Source of the DNA: Gemmatimonadaceae bacterium
GTDB taxonomy: Bacteria; Gemmatimonadota; Gemmatimonadetes; Gemmatimonadales; Gemmatimonadaceae
NCBI GenBank assembly: GCA_013813715.1
Contig: JACCRF010000121.1
Coordinates: forward strand, 1 to 64,000
DNA: 64,000 nt
Direction of reading: 5' to 3'
Made by a program: the position numbers and the translations under genes. Numbering within the stretch: the stretch's first letter is position 1; every line of letters starts with the position of its first letter. Shown in pieces: positions 26,695-34,759 of this stretch. The notes beneath the pieces are model-generated. The model did not search any database and was not told the origin of the DNA. It saw nothing but the letters and a program-made list of their open reading frames with translations.

Positions 26695-27213
26695 ATGGCA
26701 ATCTGGAAGGAACAGCCCCCCACCAAGAAGGAGCCGATGCTGATGCCGCAGGATCCCGCCACACGCAGCGACGACGCATTCAGCAGCAGCTCGTCCTCCA
26801 ACTACGACACGCCGCGACGCACGACGCAGCGGAACGACGCGAAGGAAACGCTGATCGCGGCCGATCTGACGATCGAAGGCAAGATCGAGGGCGCCGGACA
26901 CGTGCGTGTCGCCGGCCGCTTCAAGGGTGATGTGAACGTGGAAGGCAACCTCACCATCGAGCAGGGCGCCAAGGTAACCGGCGGAGTACGCGCCAGCACG
27001 GTGACCATCGCGGGCGAGCTGGAAGGCAACGTCGATGCCGCCTCACGCGTTGAGCTCCTCGATTCCGGCGTTCTCAACGGCGATCTCAAGGCTGGTTCGT
27101 TGACTGTGGCCGCCGGTTCGCGGATGCGTGGTCAGGCAGAATTCGGATGGGAAGAGAAGCAGCAGCGCACGGCCAGTTCCACCTCCAGGACGGAGGTCGG
27201 CGCCGGTACATGA
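26695..27213 (+). CDS. Bactofilin-family cytoskeletal protein
   Basis: The 172-residue protein has a flexible polar N-terminus, then the bactofilin beta-helix domain (about 44-150) with repeats of the form LTIEGKIEGAGHVRVAGRF, VTIAGELEGNV and LLDSGVLNGDL. Bactofilins self-assemble into filaments near the membrane and serve in cell shape and envelope synthesis. A good ribosome-binding site (AAAGGAG) precedes the ATG at 26695. The stop overlaps the start of the zinc-ribbon gene by four bases, so the two are translationally coupled and probably functionally linked. Confidence 0.88.
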   Translation: MAIWKEQPPTKKEPMLMPQDPATRSDDAFSSSSSSNYDTPRRTTQRNDAKETLIAADLTIEGKIEGAGHVRVAGRFKGDVNVEGNLTIEQGAKVTGGVRASTVTIAGELEGNVDAASRVELLDSGVLNGDLKAGSLTVAAGSRMRGQAEFGWEEKQQRTASSTSRTEVGAGT

Positions 27214-27569
27214 GCACCGCGGGTCAGGGAACCGCGGGAAAGACGCGCAACTGCCCGCATTGCCGGGCGACCATTCTCGAAAGCGCCAGCACCTGTCCGG
27301 TGTGTCGCGGCCACCTGCGGTTCGATCCGCACAGGGCGCGGACGCTGCCCAGCTTTACGCCACTGCGAGTCGAGGGAACCATTCGCCACCCGCCGGTTGG
27401 CGAGGTATGGGAATACTCGGTTGTCGTTTCGATCAGGAACGAGCGCGGTGAGGAAGTTGCGCGTCAGATCGTCGGTGTGGGTGCGCTGGGGGCGACGGAA
27501 CAGCGCACCGTCAGTCTCGCCGTGGAGGTATTCACCCCGGCTTCAGCGGCCGCAGCAAAGAAGCGCTGA
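27210..27569 (+). CDS. Zinc-ribbon protein coupled to bactofilin
   Basis: The 119-residue protein starts with a zinc ribbon (CPHC...CPVC, Cys pairs near 15-18 and 29-32). A compact beta-rich domain follows (PLRVEGTIRHPPVGEVWEYS) and the tail is Ala/Lys-rich. The ATG overlaps the bactofilin stop (ATGA). The function is unknown; coupling suggests it works with, or assembles alongside, the bactofilin. Confidence 0.7.
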   Translation: MSTAGQGTAGKTRNCPHCRATILESASTCPVCRGHLRFDPHRARTLPSFTPLRVEGTIRHPPVGEVWEYSVVVSIRNERGEEVARQIVGVGALGATEQRTVSLAVEVFTPASAAAAKKR

Positions 27570-27736
27570 GACCCCGCATGGCACGCTATCAGGCCTCGGA
27601 GAGAGAAGCCAGGTACCGCAAAGCGAGGGAATGGGGGCTTCCTCCAGGCTAGAGAAGCGATGGTCGACAGTGGGCGCCGAGGCCCACAGTTACGTCGCGT
27701 CAGTTCACGTGGTGAAGAGATAAAGAAGCCGGGCGC

Positions 27737-27844
27737 TCATGGATCGGGCAGCGAGTACGCAATGACGTAGTCGCCGCGCCCGAACGCCTCTCCGCCGCCC
27801 GCCGCGATAACGACGTACTGCCGTCCCTTCCATTCGTATGTCAT
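27737..27844 (-). pseudogene. Detached C-terminus of the PQQ dehydrogenase
   Basis: A 35-codon frame reads MTYEWKGRQYVVIAAGGGEA and then FGRGDYVIAYSLPDP. This is the usual closing segment of PQQ-dependent dehydrogenases. It is in a different frame from 27841-29724. A one-base gain in the GGGTGAACTGCC region near 27890 would restore a continuous gene ending at 27737. Both an assembly error and a real mutation are possible. Confidence 0.6.
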
Positions 27845-29724
27845 CGGCGTCGCACGGCCGCCGGCCGGCAGTTCACCCTCCACAACTCACGCCCCGTCGC
27901 GGTATCGTACGCGCGAATCGCTCTGTCCAGTGTCGCGGCGACGAACACGAGGCCCGACGCAGTGGCGATCGGGCCGCCGAGGTTGAGTGAGCCCGGAGCG
28001 CCGGCCGCCCCCGATGGCGACGGCAAGTTGCCGAGTGGAACGTCCCACTCGTGGGCGCCCGTCCTCAGGCTTATCGCCACCAGACTTCCGAACGGCGGCG
28101 GCGTACACGGCAGCCCTGACGGACCGATCAGCAGTCTGCGCCGCATGTAGAATGGCGTGCCGCGCATGCGCGTATACTCGAAGTCGAGCCGCGAGCTCTC
28201 GCGCTGCGCCTCTTCGCGATTGTAGCGGTCGACCGGAATGAGTTGCACCATCGCCGCTACCCGGTTCACCGGGACGACGACCAGCTGCCGCACGTGGTCG
28301 TACGTCACTCCGCCCCAATGCGCGCCGCCGATATTCGAGGGCGTAACGAGAGTTCCCTCCAGTGACGGAGGCGTGAAGGGCCCGTCGTTCCGCAGCGAGG
28401 CGAGCATGTCGCGGCACGCGTTGCGATCGGACTGGGTGGGTCCCCACGCATCGGCTGCTGTGAACCGCTGCGGGCTTATGGGAGGGATGACCGTATTGAA
28501 TGGCTGCGTCGCGGCTGCGCGCTCGCCTGCCACGGTGCTCGCCGGAACCGGCCGCTCCTCGACGGGGAAAATCGGCTCGCCGGTCTCGCGATTCAGCACG
28601 AACAACTGCCCCGACTTCGTCGCCTGAATCACTGCCGGGATCATCCGCCCGTCGCGCTGGAGCGTGACGAGCGCGGGAGGCGACGCGACGTCATAGTCCC
28701 ACAAGTCGTGGTGCACCGCCTGAAAGTGCCATACCACTTTCCCCGTCGAGCCACGGAGCGCAACGATGGAGTTCGCGTACCGATTGTCCCCTAACCGCTC
28801 GCCCCCGTAGTAGTCGACGCTCGGGCTGCTCGTCGGAACGAACACGAGATCACGCTCGACATCCACAGCGATGACTGACCATGCGTTAGCAGCGCCCGTC
28901 CGGTGAGCGAGTGGTCCGATCCAGCTCTTCCATTGCGCGTCGGCGCTGTCGCGCGGCACCGGATCCCAGCTCCAGCGAAGCGCTCCGGTGCGTGCGTCGA
29001 ATGCGCGAACCTCACCACTCGCCGCATCGATCCGGTTGTTGTCCGCGATTGCAGACCCAACGACTACTAAATCGCGCAGCACCGCCGGCGGCGATGTAAT
29101 CTGGTACTCGGCGAGCTCGTACGGCGTGTTGTGGAGACCCGCACGAAGATTCACCGTCCCGCCAGTCCCGAACCCGGCGCACGGCCTGCCAGTCGCAGCA
29201 TCGATCGCAATGAGTCTCCCATCGATCGCGCCGAGCATCACTCTCGTCGAGCAGGCGGAGCCCGCCCGCGCGCTCGGGTCACGCCAGAAAGCAACGCCGC
29301 GGTTCGCGAAATCGCCGAAGCCGGCCTGCCGATCGACGCCGGCGTCGAAAACCCACCGCTGCTTTCCCGTTTCGGGATCCACCGCGAACACCCGGCCGAG
29401 CGGTGTCGAGAGATAGAGAGTGCCGGCGATCATCAGGGGCGTCGCCTCGAACCGGGGTTCGCGCCGCGTTTTGAACGCAGTGTCCATCTCGCCCGTCCGG
29501 AACGTCCACGCCACCCGCAACGAGCGCACGTTCGACGGAGATATTGCGGTCAGGGGTGAGAACCGCGCACCGCCTGGATCCCGTCCGTACGCGATCCAGT
29601 CGCCGTGGGCAACCGGAGTCGTTTGCGCTGCGGGTATTTGCGCGGTCGCCGAACAGCCGAGAGACAGCAGGCCAGCGGTGATCCTCGCATTGGTCGAGCG
29701 GATAACGGCTGACGAACAGCGCAT
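27841..29724 (-). CDS. PQQ-dependent membrane/lipoprotein dehydrogenase (3' end frameshifted)
   Basis: This 627-residue protein is an eight-bladed quinoprotein beta-propeller of the glucose-dehydrogenase-like branch. DWIAYGRDPGGARFSPLTAI opens the first blade; HDLWDYDVASPPALVTLQRD and GALRWSWDPVP are typical internal motifs. It would oxidise a sugar or alcohol in the periplasm with PQQ and pass electrons to the respiratory chain. I chose the ATG at 29724, which opens a lipoprotein-type signal (ITAGLLSLGC). The last propeller strand is lost to a frame break near 27890; the missing part continues to 27737. Confidence 0.8.
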   Translation of the reverse strand: MRCSSAVIRSTNARITAGLLSLGCSATAQIPAAQTTPVAHGDWIAYGRDPGGARFSPLTAISPSNVRSLRVAWTFRTGEMDTAFKTRREPRFEATPLMIAGTLYLSTPLGRVFAVDPETGKQRWVFDAGVDRQAGFGDFANRGVAFWRDPSARAGSACSTRVMLGAIDGRLIAIDAATGRPCAGFGTGGTVNLRAGLHNTPYELAEYQITSPPAVLRDLVVVGSAIADNNRIDAASGEVRAFDARTGALRWSWDPVPRDSADAQWKSWIGPLAHRTGAANAWSVIAVDVERDLVFVPTSSPSVDYYGGERLGDNRYANSIVALRGSTGKVVWHFQAVHHDLWDYDVASPPALVTLQRDGRMIPAVIQATKSGQLFVLNRETGEPIFPVEERPVPASTVAGERAAATQPFNTVIPPISPQRFTAADAWGPTQSDRNACRDMLASLRNDGPFTPPSLEGTLVTPSNIGGAHWGGVTYDHVRQLVVVPVNRVAAMVQLIPVDRYNREEAQRESSRLDFEYTRMRGTPFYMRRRLLIGPSGLPCTPPPFGSLVAISLRTGAHEWDVPLGNLPSPSGAAGAPGSLNLGGPIATASGLVFVAATLDRAIRAYDTATGRELWRVNCRPAAVRRR

Positions 29725-29763
29725 GAATGGGGAGACCTGGGAGATTGGTGAGGCGTGGGTGCC

Positions 29764-29805
29764 AAAAAATGAAGGGGGGGGAACTGCACTTGGCAATTCC
29801 CCCCC
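29764..29805 (-). terminator. Intrinsic terminator after the TonB-type receptor gene
   Basis: On the minus strand a stem of GGGGGGGAA and TTCCCCCCC (29775-29783 with 29797-29805), with a 13-base loop, is followed by a T-rich run (complement of the A tract at 29764-29769). It lies between the receptor gene that ends at 29916 and the PQQ dehydrogenase start at 29724. Confidence 0.65.
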
Positions 29806-29850
29806 GCTCAACTCTTCTCGCCAGGCCCGCCGGCCTGCTGGCCTTCCATT

Positions 29851-29914
29851 ACTCCCAATACTCCCACGTCTTGCACAATACTCCCAAGTCTCCCAACACC
29901 CACGTCTCCCAATA
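29851..29914. repeat. Imperfect tandem CTCCCAA-type repeat
   Basis: Six or so degenerate 9-11 base units (ACTCCCAAT, ACTCCCACGTC, ACTCCCAAGTC, TCCCAACACCCACGTC) fill the space immediately after the receptor stop codon. They are not evenly spaced, so this is not a CRISPR array. Confidence 0.5.
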
Positions 29915-29915
29915 G

Positions 29916-32399
29916 TCAGCCCGAAGGGAATCCCGTCGTCGGAGCCGGCTGGTCTTCTGGCCGCGGCTGACGGATCTTCGGTGCCTGGCCGAAGTTGTAT
30001 TGGAAGGTGAGGAACGCCGCACGCACCCCGAACTTGCGCTCGGTGAACTGCATGATGTTGTCGTCACCGGTCCTGATCTTCATTCCCATTGTGTTGAACG
30101 GATCCACGACGCGGAGACTGATGGTCGCCTTGTCGCTCATGATCTTCTGTCTGAGCGAAAGGTTGGCCATCTGCGTTCTGGAGAACTCACCGCGCTCGAT
30201 CTTCGTCGGCGCGCGGTAGAAGTACGACCCCTGAAGCGTCAGCGTCTCCGTCACCTGGGCCGTTCCATTGAAACGCGTCGACCACGTGACGGCATTCGAT
30301 CCGAGAGTGGACTCCGAACCGCCGTCGGTCACCATCTTGAACACGTTGAAGCTGCCGAAGGCGCTGTACTTTTTTCCGAGCCGCAGTTGTCCGTTCACAT
30401 CGGTGCCCCATGAGTTGCTCGTCGCGAGGTTCGTGAAGCTCACCGACGTAACCTCTCGCCCTTCGAAAACGTCCGCCGTGTTGATGTCGACGCGGATGAT
30501 GTCCGTCGTGCGGCGGTAGAACGGCGATAGCTGAAGCGTGCCCAGCTGGCCCGAGCGGGTGAAGCCCAGCTCGAAAGCGTCGGTGTACTCTGGACTCAGC
30601 TCCGGGTTGCCGAGGAACAGGTTGTGAACGTCGAAGAAGACCGGGAATGGGTTCAGCTCCTGCGTTCCCGGCCGTCTGATGCGCCGTGAGTAGCTGATCT
30701 TCGCCTGGCTCGCGTCGCTGAGCTTGTAGTTCGCCACCGCGCTCGGAAAGAGGCTGGTGTAGCTGAACGGGAAGCTCTCCGCGGTTTTCGTCAGCGAGAA
30801 ATCCCGGTTCGCGTACTCGGCGCGCAGCCCGCCCTGGAGCTCGAATTTGCCGATGCCATGGCTCAACACGCCGTACGCGGCCTGCACTTGCTCGTTAAAG
30901 GTGAAGTCGTTACTGAGATCGCTGTCGACCCAGCTGCCGGTGCCAGTCACGTCCTTGCGGACGACGTAGTCGCGATCGAGCCAGCGGCCCGTTCCTTTGT
31001 AACCGGTCTCCAGCTTGGTTCGCTCTGCCAGCGTGCGAGTGTAGTCGACCTGGCCGACAACCTGACGCGTGAGCGCGTCGGTATCGTTGTCTTCTCCTTC
31101 GACCCGGCTCAACGGGTTGGCAAGCGACTGCCGCCAGAGCCGCGTGTGGTCGTCGTCCTTCGAGCGGTTGAGGCGGATCTCCGAGGCGAGCTCGTGCTTG
31201 CGTGGCTCGAGGGTTCGCTTGAAGGCGAGCGTGTAGTCGAACACGAATGCTTTCGCGTCGGTGTCGCGCACCCTGTCGTAGCGATCGAGTAGCGTCCGGG
31301 AACCGTTGAGCTCAGTGTAAGCGCTGACGCTATTGTCGGTCGAGTTTCTGAGGTTCAGCGCGAGGACGTTGGTGAGAACGTCGCGATTGTTGATCTTGTA
31401 GTCGACGGTTGTATTGAAGTTGTGGCCGGTGTTTCCGTTCTGGCCGAGTATGTCCTGTTCGGTGATCGAGAGCGGGACGCGCAGGGCGTTGTAGCGCTCG
31501 CGATCGTTGATCCCGACGATCTCGCGGTCGTCGGAGTTGAATCCGTAGCTGCCGAACAGCGTCCACGGCCCGGTCTGATTGGCGACGTTGCCCGAGCCGT
31601 TGTACCGTCCGGCCGCCGTTGCGGATCCCAGCGTCACGCCTCCGCTCGTGCCGAGGTCGGCGTTCTGCTTGAGGACGATGTTGATGATGCCGGCCATACC
31701 TTCCGGATCGTAGCGGGCGGACGGAGTCGGAACGACCTCGATCCGATCGACGATGCTTGCCGGAATCTGACGCAGGTATGCGGCGAGCTGCGGACCACGG
31801 ATGGGCGCCGGCCTGCCGTTGATCTGAATCGCCACATTCTCGTTTCCGCGCAGGCTCACTTTACCTTCGCCATCGACCTGCACCGATGGAACCGCGTCGA
31901 GCACATCGCTCGCGTTGGTGGCGGTGGCGGCGACATCCTTGGCGCGATAGCTGTTGCGATCGGGCTCGATCGTGACCGCCTCGCGCTCCGCCGTTACTTC
32001 GACGCCTTGCAGCGCGACCGCAACCTTGGAGAGACCGACGTTTACGCTCGCCCGCGGCGACGCGGGATCAATAGTAAACTCCTGGATTTTCGGGCCGTAC
32101 CCGATGTAGGTCGCTCTCAACGTGTACGTGCCGGGACGAAGGCCCTGAATGCGGAACGATCCGTCCGTGCCGGCGATCGCGCCGGCGAGAATCGGTGTCT
32201 CTCCCCTCACCCGCACCGCGATAGATGCGCGGCCGATGGGTGCTTTGATGTCCGCGTCGGTTACCGTGCCGCGGACCTCGCCATTTGCGGCGGCTGCTTG
32301 GGGCGGAGACGACGGAGGTCCGCCGGGCGTCTGCGCGTGAATCGCGCCAGCGCCTCCAGCGAGAATGAGGGCGAGGCCGGCGAACAATGCACGGTGCAT
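29916..32399 (-). CDS. TonB-dependent-receptor-like outer-membrane protein with CarboxypepD_reg domain
   Basis: The 827-residue protein starts with a signal peptide (MHRALFAGLALILAGGAGA...). It continues with a carboxypeptidase-regulatory-like beta-sandwich (EVRGTVTDADIKAPIGRASI through TYIGYGP, about 40-125), then a plug-like region (IVDRIEVVPTPSARYDPEGM) and a long C-terminal beta-barrel. This pattern matches the outer-membrane beta-barrel proteins of the TonB family that take up large or complexed substrates; no clear TonB box is visible. I chose the ATG at 32399 because upstream sequence in the frame is not protein-like. It probably imports nutrients. Confidence 0.85.
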   Translation of the reverse strand: MHRALFAGLALILAGGAGAIHAQTPGGPPSSPPQAAAANGEVRGTVTDADIKAPIGRASIAVRVRGETPILAGAIAGTDGSFRIQGLRPGTYTLRATYIGYGPKIQEFTIDPASPRASVNVGLSKVAVALQGVEVTAEREAVTIEPDRNSYRAKDVAATATNASDVLDAVPSVQVDGEGKVSLRGNENVAIQINGRPAPIRGPQLAAYLRQIPASIVDRIEVVPTPSARYDPEGMAGIINIVLKQNADLGTSGGVTLGSATAAGRYNGSGNVANQTGPWTLFGSYGFNSDDREIVGINDRERYNALRVPLSITEQDILGQNGNTGHNFNTTVDYKINNRDVLTNVLALNLRNSTDNSVSAYTELNGSRTLLDRYDRVRDTDAKAFVFDYTLAFKRTLEPRKHELASEIRLNRSKDDDHTRLWRQSLANPLSRVEGEDNDTDALTRQVVGQVDYTRTLAERTKLETGYKGTGRWLDRDYVVRKDVTGTGSWVDSDLSNDFTFNEQVQAAYGVLSHGIGKFELQGGLRAEYANRDFSLTKTAESFPFSYTSLFPSAVANYKLSDASQAKISYSRRIRRPGTQELNPFPVFFDVHNLFLGNPELSPEYTDAFELGFTRSGQLGTLQLSPFYRRTTDIIRVDINTADVFEGREVTSVSFTNLATSNSWGTDVNGQLRLGKKYSAFGSFNVFKMVTDGGSESTLGSNAVTWSTRFNGTAQVTETLTLQGSYFYRAPTKIERGEFSRTQMANLSLRQKIMSDKATISLRVVDPFNTMGMKIRTGDDNIMQFTERKFGVRAAFLTFQYNFGQAPKIRQPRPEDQPAPTTGFPSG

Positions 32400-32709
32400 G
32401 AGATGACTCTCGGAGAAGAGGAGAAGAGTGGTAGACGAAAGGCGTACGGAGCGTGCCTGCAAGACGCGCCCATAGGCGTTAGTACGAAGTGGCCCGGCAG
32501 AGGTTTCACCGACAAGGGTAAGGCTTTGGTATGGAGGCCCAAGCGTTGCCGTTGGAGCAAAAGGAACGGATGATTCCGCAACGGCTTCTGGCCGCATCGG
32601 CAGACCGAGACACCCGCTTTCCGGCCGCTATCCATTGATGCGGAGTCCAGTCATCGAGATCTATTTTCTACCGCGTTGGTAGCGATATCAATTTCCGGCG
32701 CCGGGAGGC
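32400..32709. other. Divergent promoter gap without a gene
   Basis: The 310-base gap separates the receptor gene (minus) and the cyclase-family gene (plus) and should hold both promoters. A small inverted pair CTACC/GGTAG (32668-32682) sits about 30 bases before the plus-strand start. I see no other structure or gene here. Confidence 0.5.
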
Positions 32710-32712
32710 GTG

Positions 32713-33507
32713 ATGCGACCAAATCTGCTCACTACGCTCGTTCCACTGCTTGCCGCGTGTGCGACGGCGACGCGCACGCCAGTCGATCTCGCATCAGCAA
32801 GCGTAGTGGATCTCACGCACGCATTCGACAGGAACACATTGTACTGGCCGAGCTCTCCGGGCGGGTTCGAGCTGAAGGAGCTGTCGCGCGGGCGCACCCC
32901 CGGCGGGTATTTCTATTCCGCCTATGCGATCGCCGCTCCGGAGCACGGCGGTACGCACCTCGATGCGCCGGTGCATTTCGCGGAACTAGGTGTGAGTGTG
33001 GATGCGATTCCCGTTCGCCAGCTCATCGCGCCCGCGGTCGTGATCGACGTTACCTCGCGCGCGTCCTCGGACGCCGACTACCGTCTTACCGTTGACGACC
33101 TCCGAACCTGGGAATCGGCCAACCGACCGGTGCCGCGAGGGGCGATCGTGCTGCTGAGAACAGGCTGGGGAAAGCGCTACGGAAACAGGAAGGCGTACTT
33201 CGGCGATGACACACCGGGGGCTACGGAAAACCTGCACTTCCCGTCGTTTGGCGCGGACGCCGTCCGCATCCTCGTCAACGAGCGCAGAATCGGCGCCCTC
33301 GGCGTGGATACACCGAGCATCGACTATGGCCAGTCACGTGACTTTATCGTGCACCAGATAACCGCAGCGGCGCAGGTACCGGGGCTCGAGAATGTTGCCA
33401 ATCTGGAGGCGCTTCCGGTCGTGGGGTCGTGGGTGGTCGCGCTTCCGATGAAGATCGCCGGCGGGTCGGGGGGGCCGGTCAGGATCGTTGCGCTTCTGCC
33501 GCGCTAA
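32713..33507 (+). CDS. Cyclase-family (kynurenine-formamidase-like) lipoprotein
   Basis: The 264-residue protein opens with a short lipoprotein signal (LVPLLAACATA). The body is the cyclase/metal-dependent hydrolase fold, shown by VVDLTHAFDRNTLYWPSSPG, the metal motif HGGTHLDAPVHF and GVDTPSID near the C-terminus. Members hydrolyse formamides or cyclic amides in a zinc-dependent way; export of this form to the periplasm is a variation. GGGAGG precedes the start; GTG at 32710 is an alternative three bases earlier. Confidence 0.85.
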   Translation: MRPNLLTTLVPLLAACATATRTPVDLASASVVDLTHAFDRNTLYWPSSPGGFELKELSRGRTPGGYFYSAYAIAAPEHGGTHLDAPVHFAELGVSVDAIPVRQLIAPAVVIDVTSRASSDADYRLTVDDLRTWESANRPVPRGAIVLLRTGWGKRYGNRKAYFGDDTPGATENLHFPSFGADAVRILVNERRIGALGVDTPSIDYGQSRDFIVHQITAAAQVPGLENVANLEALPVVGSWVVALPMKIAGGSGGPVRIVALLPR

Positions 33508-33510
33508 CCG

Positions 33511-33640
33511 CAAAGTCAACGTAGAAAGACAGAGATGCGAGAGGCCAGAAGCATAGCTTCAGGTTGCGAGGGTACGAACCTCGAACCTCGCTACTATTCC
33601 TCTAGCGTCTCGCATCTCTGTCTTTCTACGTTGAACTTTG
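33511..33640. repeat. Long inverted repeat between convergent genes
   Basis: A 32-base arm beginning CAAAGTCAACGTAGAAAGAC (33511-33542) is matched by the inverse at 33608-33640, differing only by one extra T. The 65-base interior has smaller palindromes: GAAGC-ATA-GCTTC at 33548-33560 and GCGAGG...CCTCGC around 33566. It lies between the cyclase (ending 33507) and the M23 peptidase (ending 33664) and could act as a two-way terminator. It shares GAGAGGCCAGAAGCATAG with the element at 53688-53951. Confidence 0.65.
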
Positions 33641-33663
33641 TAGTCCCGTTGTGGGTGCGCGGG

Positions 33664-34578
33664 CTACCATCCCGCGCCGAGCGCGACGAGATCGAGCGGA
33701 TTCACAGTGAGCTTGCCGTAGCGCGCCGACCAGTGCAGGTGCGGCCCCGTGACGCGTCCACTGGCGCCGACGAGGCCGATCTCCTGGCTGCGCTCCACCG
33801 TGTCGCCAGGCGACACGAGCGCGCGACTCAAATGGAAGTAGCCTGTCACAACTCCGCCGCCGTGATCGACGTACACCACCTTCCCCGCCAGAAAGAAATC
33901 GTCGACGAGGGCGACCACGCCCCGATTGGCTGCGCGGACCGGCGCGCCGACTCCACCGCCGAAATCCACGCCGAGATGTCGGCTCGCAACGCGTCCATTG
34001 AACATCCGGCCGGTTCCGAACCGGCTCGTGACCGCGGACGAGCGGGGCCGAAGGAACGAATCCGTCCATTGCCGTTGCGTCGAATGCGCCCGGCGTCCCA
34101 CGTCGCGCGCACGCGCGTTCTCGCGATCGATTCTCGCCTGCGTCTCGGCATCGAGCGGGCGGGTGAAGCGGGGCGCGACCGAGAGGGGCCGGCGACGCGG
34201 GGAACCAGCGCGCCGCGGTGGGCGCGGTATCTTGACCGAAGCCAGCGAAGTGTCCGAGCTGCCCGAGGACCGTTCGATGACGACCCGCGCCTCGACGCTG
34301 TCAGCAGCGTCAACCGGGACGCCGCCGATTGCTCGCCATACTTCTGCTCCGTCGCCGTTCAGAAAATGGAGTGGCTCACCTGCCATTTCGCCGCGGATGG
34401 CAACGATCGAATCGCCACGCACCGGCGATGCAACGAGCGTAAGGCGAACGACCGATCCCGGAGCGGCAATTACTGGCGAGACGGCCAGACGCGGCTGCTG
34501 CGTGCTGCCCTCACTTAGGGCGAGCGTGGAGATCCCGACAATAATCAGTCCGCGTATCAAGTGGCTTGAGGGTGTCAT
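33664..34578 (-). CDS. M23-family metallopeptidase
   Basis: The 304-residue protein has an N-terminal signal-like helix (LIRGLIIVGISTLAL), a beta-sandwich-like region (about 30-110) and an Arg-rich linker. The C-terminal M23/LytM domain shows the zinc motif HLGVDFGGG, YFHLSRALV and the catalytic GPHLHW. It would cut peptidoglycan crosslinks in the periplasm or act as a structural LytM factor; the full zinc set suggests an active enzyme. I chose the ATG at 34578, beyond the hairpin terminator at 34657-34692; upstream frame sequence is non-coding. Confidence 0.88.
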   Translation of the reverse strand: MTPSSHLIRGLIIVGISTLALSEGSTQQPRLAVSPVIAAPGSVVRLTLVASPVRGDSIVAIRGEMAGEPLHFLNGDGAEVWRAIGGVPVDAADSVEARVVIERSSGSSDTSLASVKIPRPPRRAGSPRRRPLSVAPRFTRPLDAETQARIDRENARARDVGRRAHSTQRQWTDSFLRPRSSAVTSRFGTGRMFNGRVASRHLGVDFGGGVGAPVRAANRGVVALVDDFFLAGKVVYVDHGGGVVTGYFHLSRALVSPGDTVERSQEIGLVGASGRVTGPHLHWSARYGKLTVNPLDLVALGAGW

Positions 34579-34656
34579 GCCGTCAGGATACCCCTGCGCA
34601 CCAGAAATGCATCGGAAGAGGAAGACGGGGGCAGCAAAGGGAGACAGGGAGAAGCC

Positions 34657-34692
34657 AAAAATTGGGGGGAACCGTACCAGGTTCCCCCCAAT
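34657..34692 (-). terminator. Strong intrinsic terminator after the cytochrome gene
   Basis: A perfect 13-base stem ATTGGGGGGAACC / GGTTCCCCCCAAT (34661-34673 and 34680-34692), with a 6-base loop, is followed on the minus strand by a T tract (complement of AAAA at 34657-34660). It terminates the multicopper oxidase/cytochrome transcript, which ends at 34760. Confidence 0.75.
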
Positions 34693-34759
34693 CATTTCGT
34701 CACTGGTCGCACCGCTCGCGTTTCCCTTTCACCGCGACCCGGTGAGGATGCTACGCCCT

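Noticed and set aside
27578-27652. 24-codon frame (MARYQASEREARYRKAREWG...) after the zinc-ribbon gene
   Set aside because: Plausible looking, but too short, without a strong ribosome-binding site, and I know no family; left unannotated.
29851-29914. Possible CRISPR-like array
   Set aside because: Units are short, degenerate and unevenly spaced, without spacers or cas genes.
31422-32573. 383-codon + strand frame opposite the receptor gene
   Set aside because: Antisense to a conserved plug/regulatory domain region.
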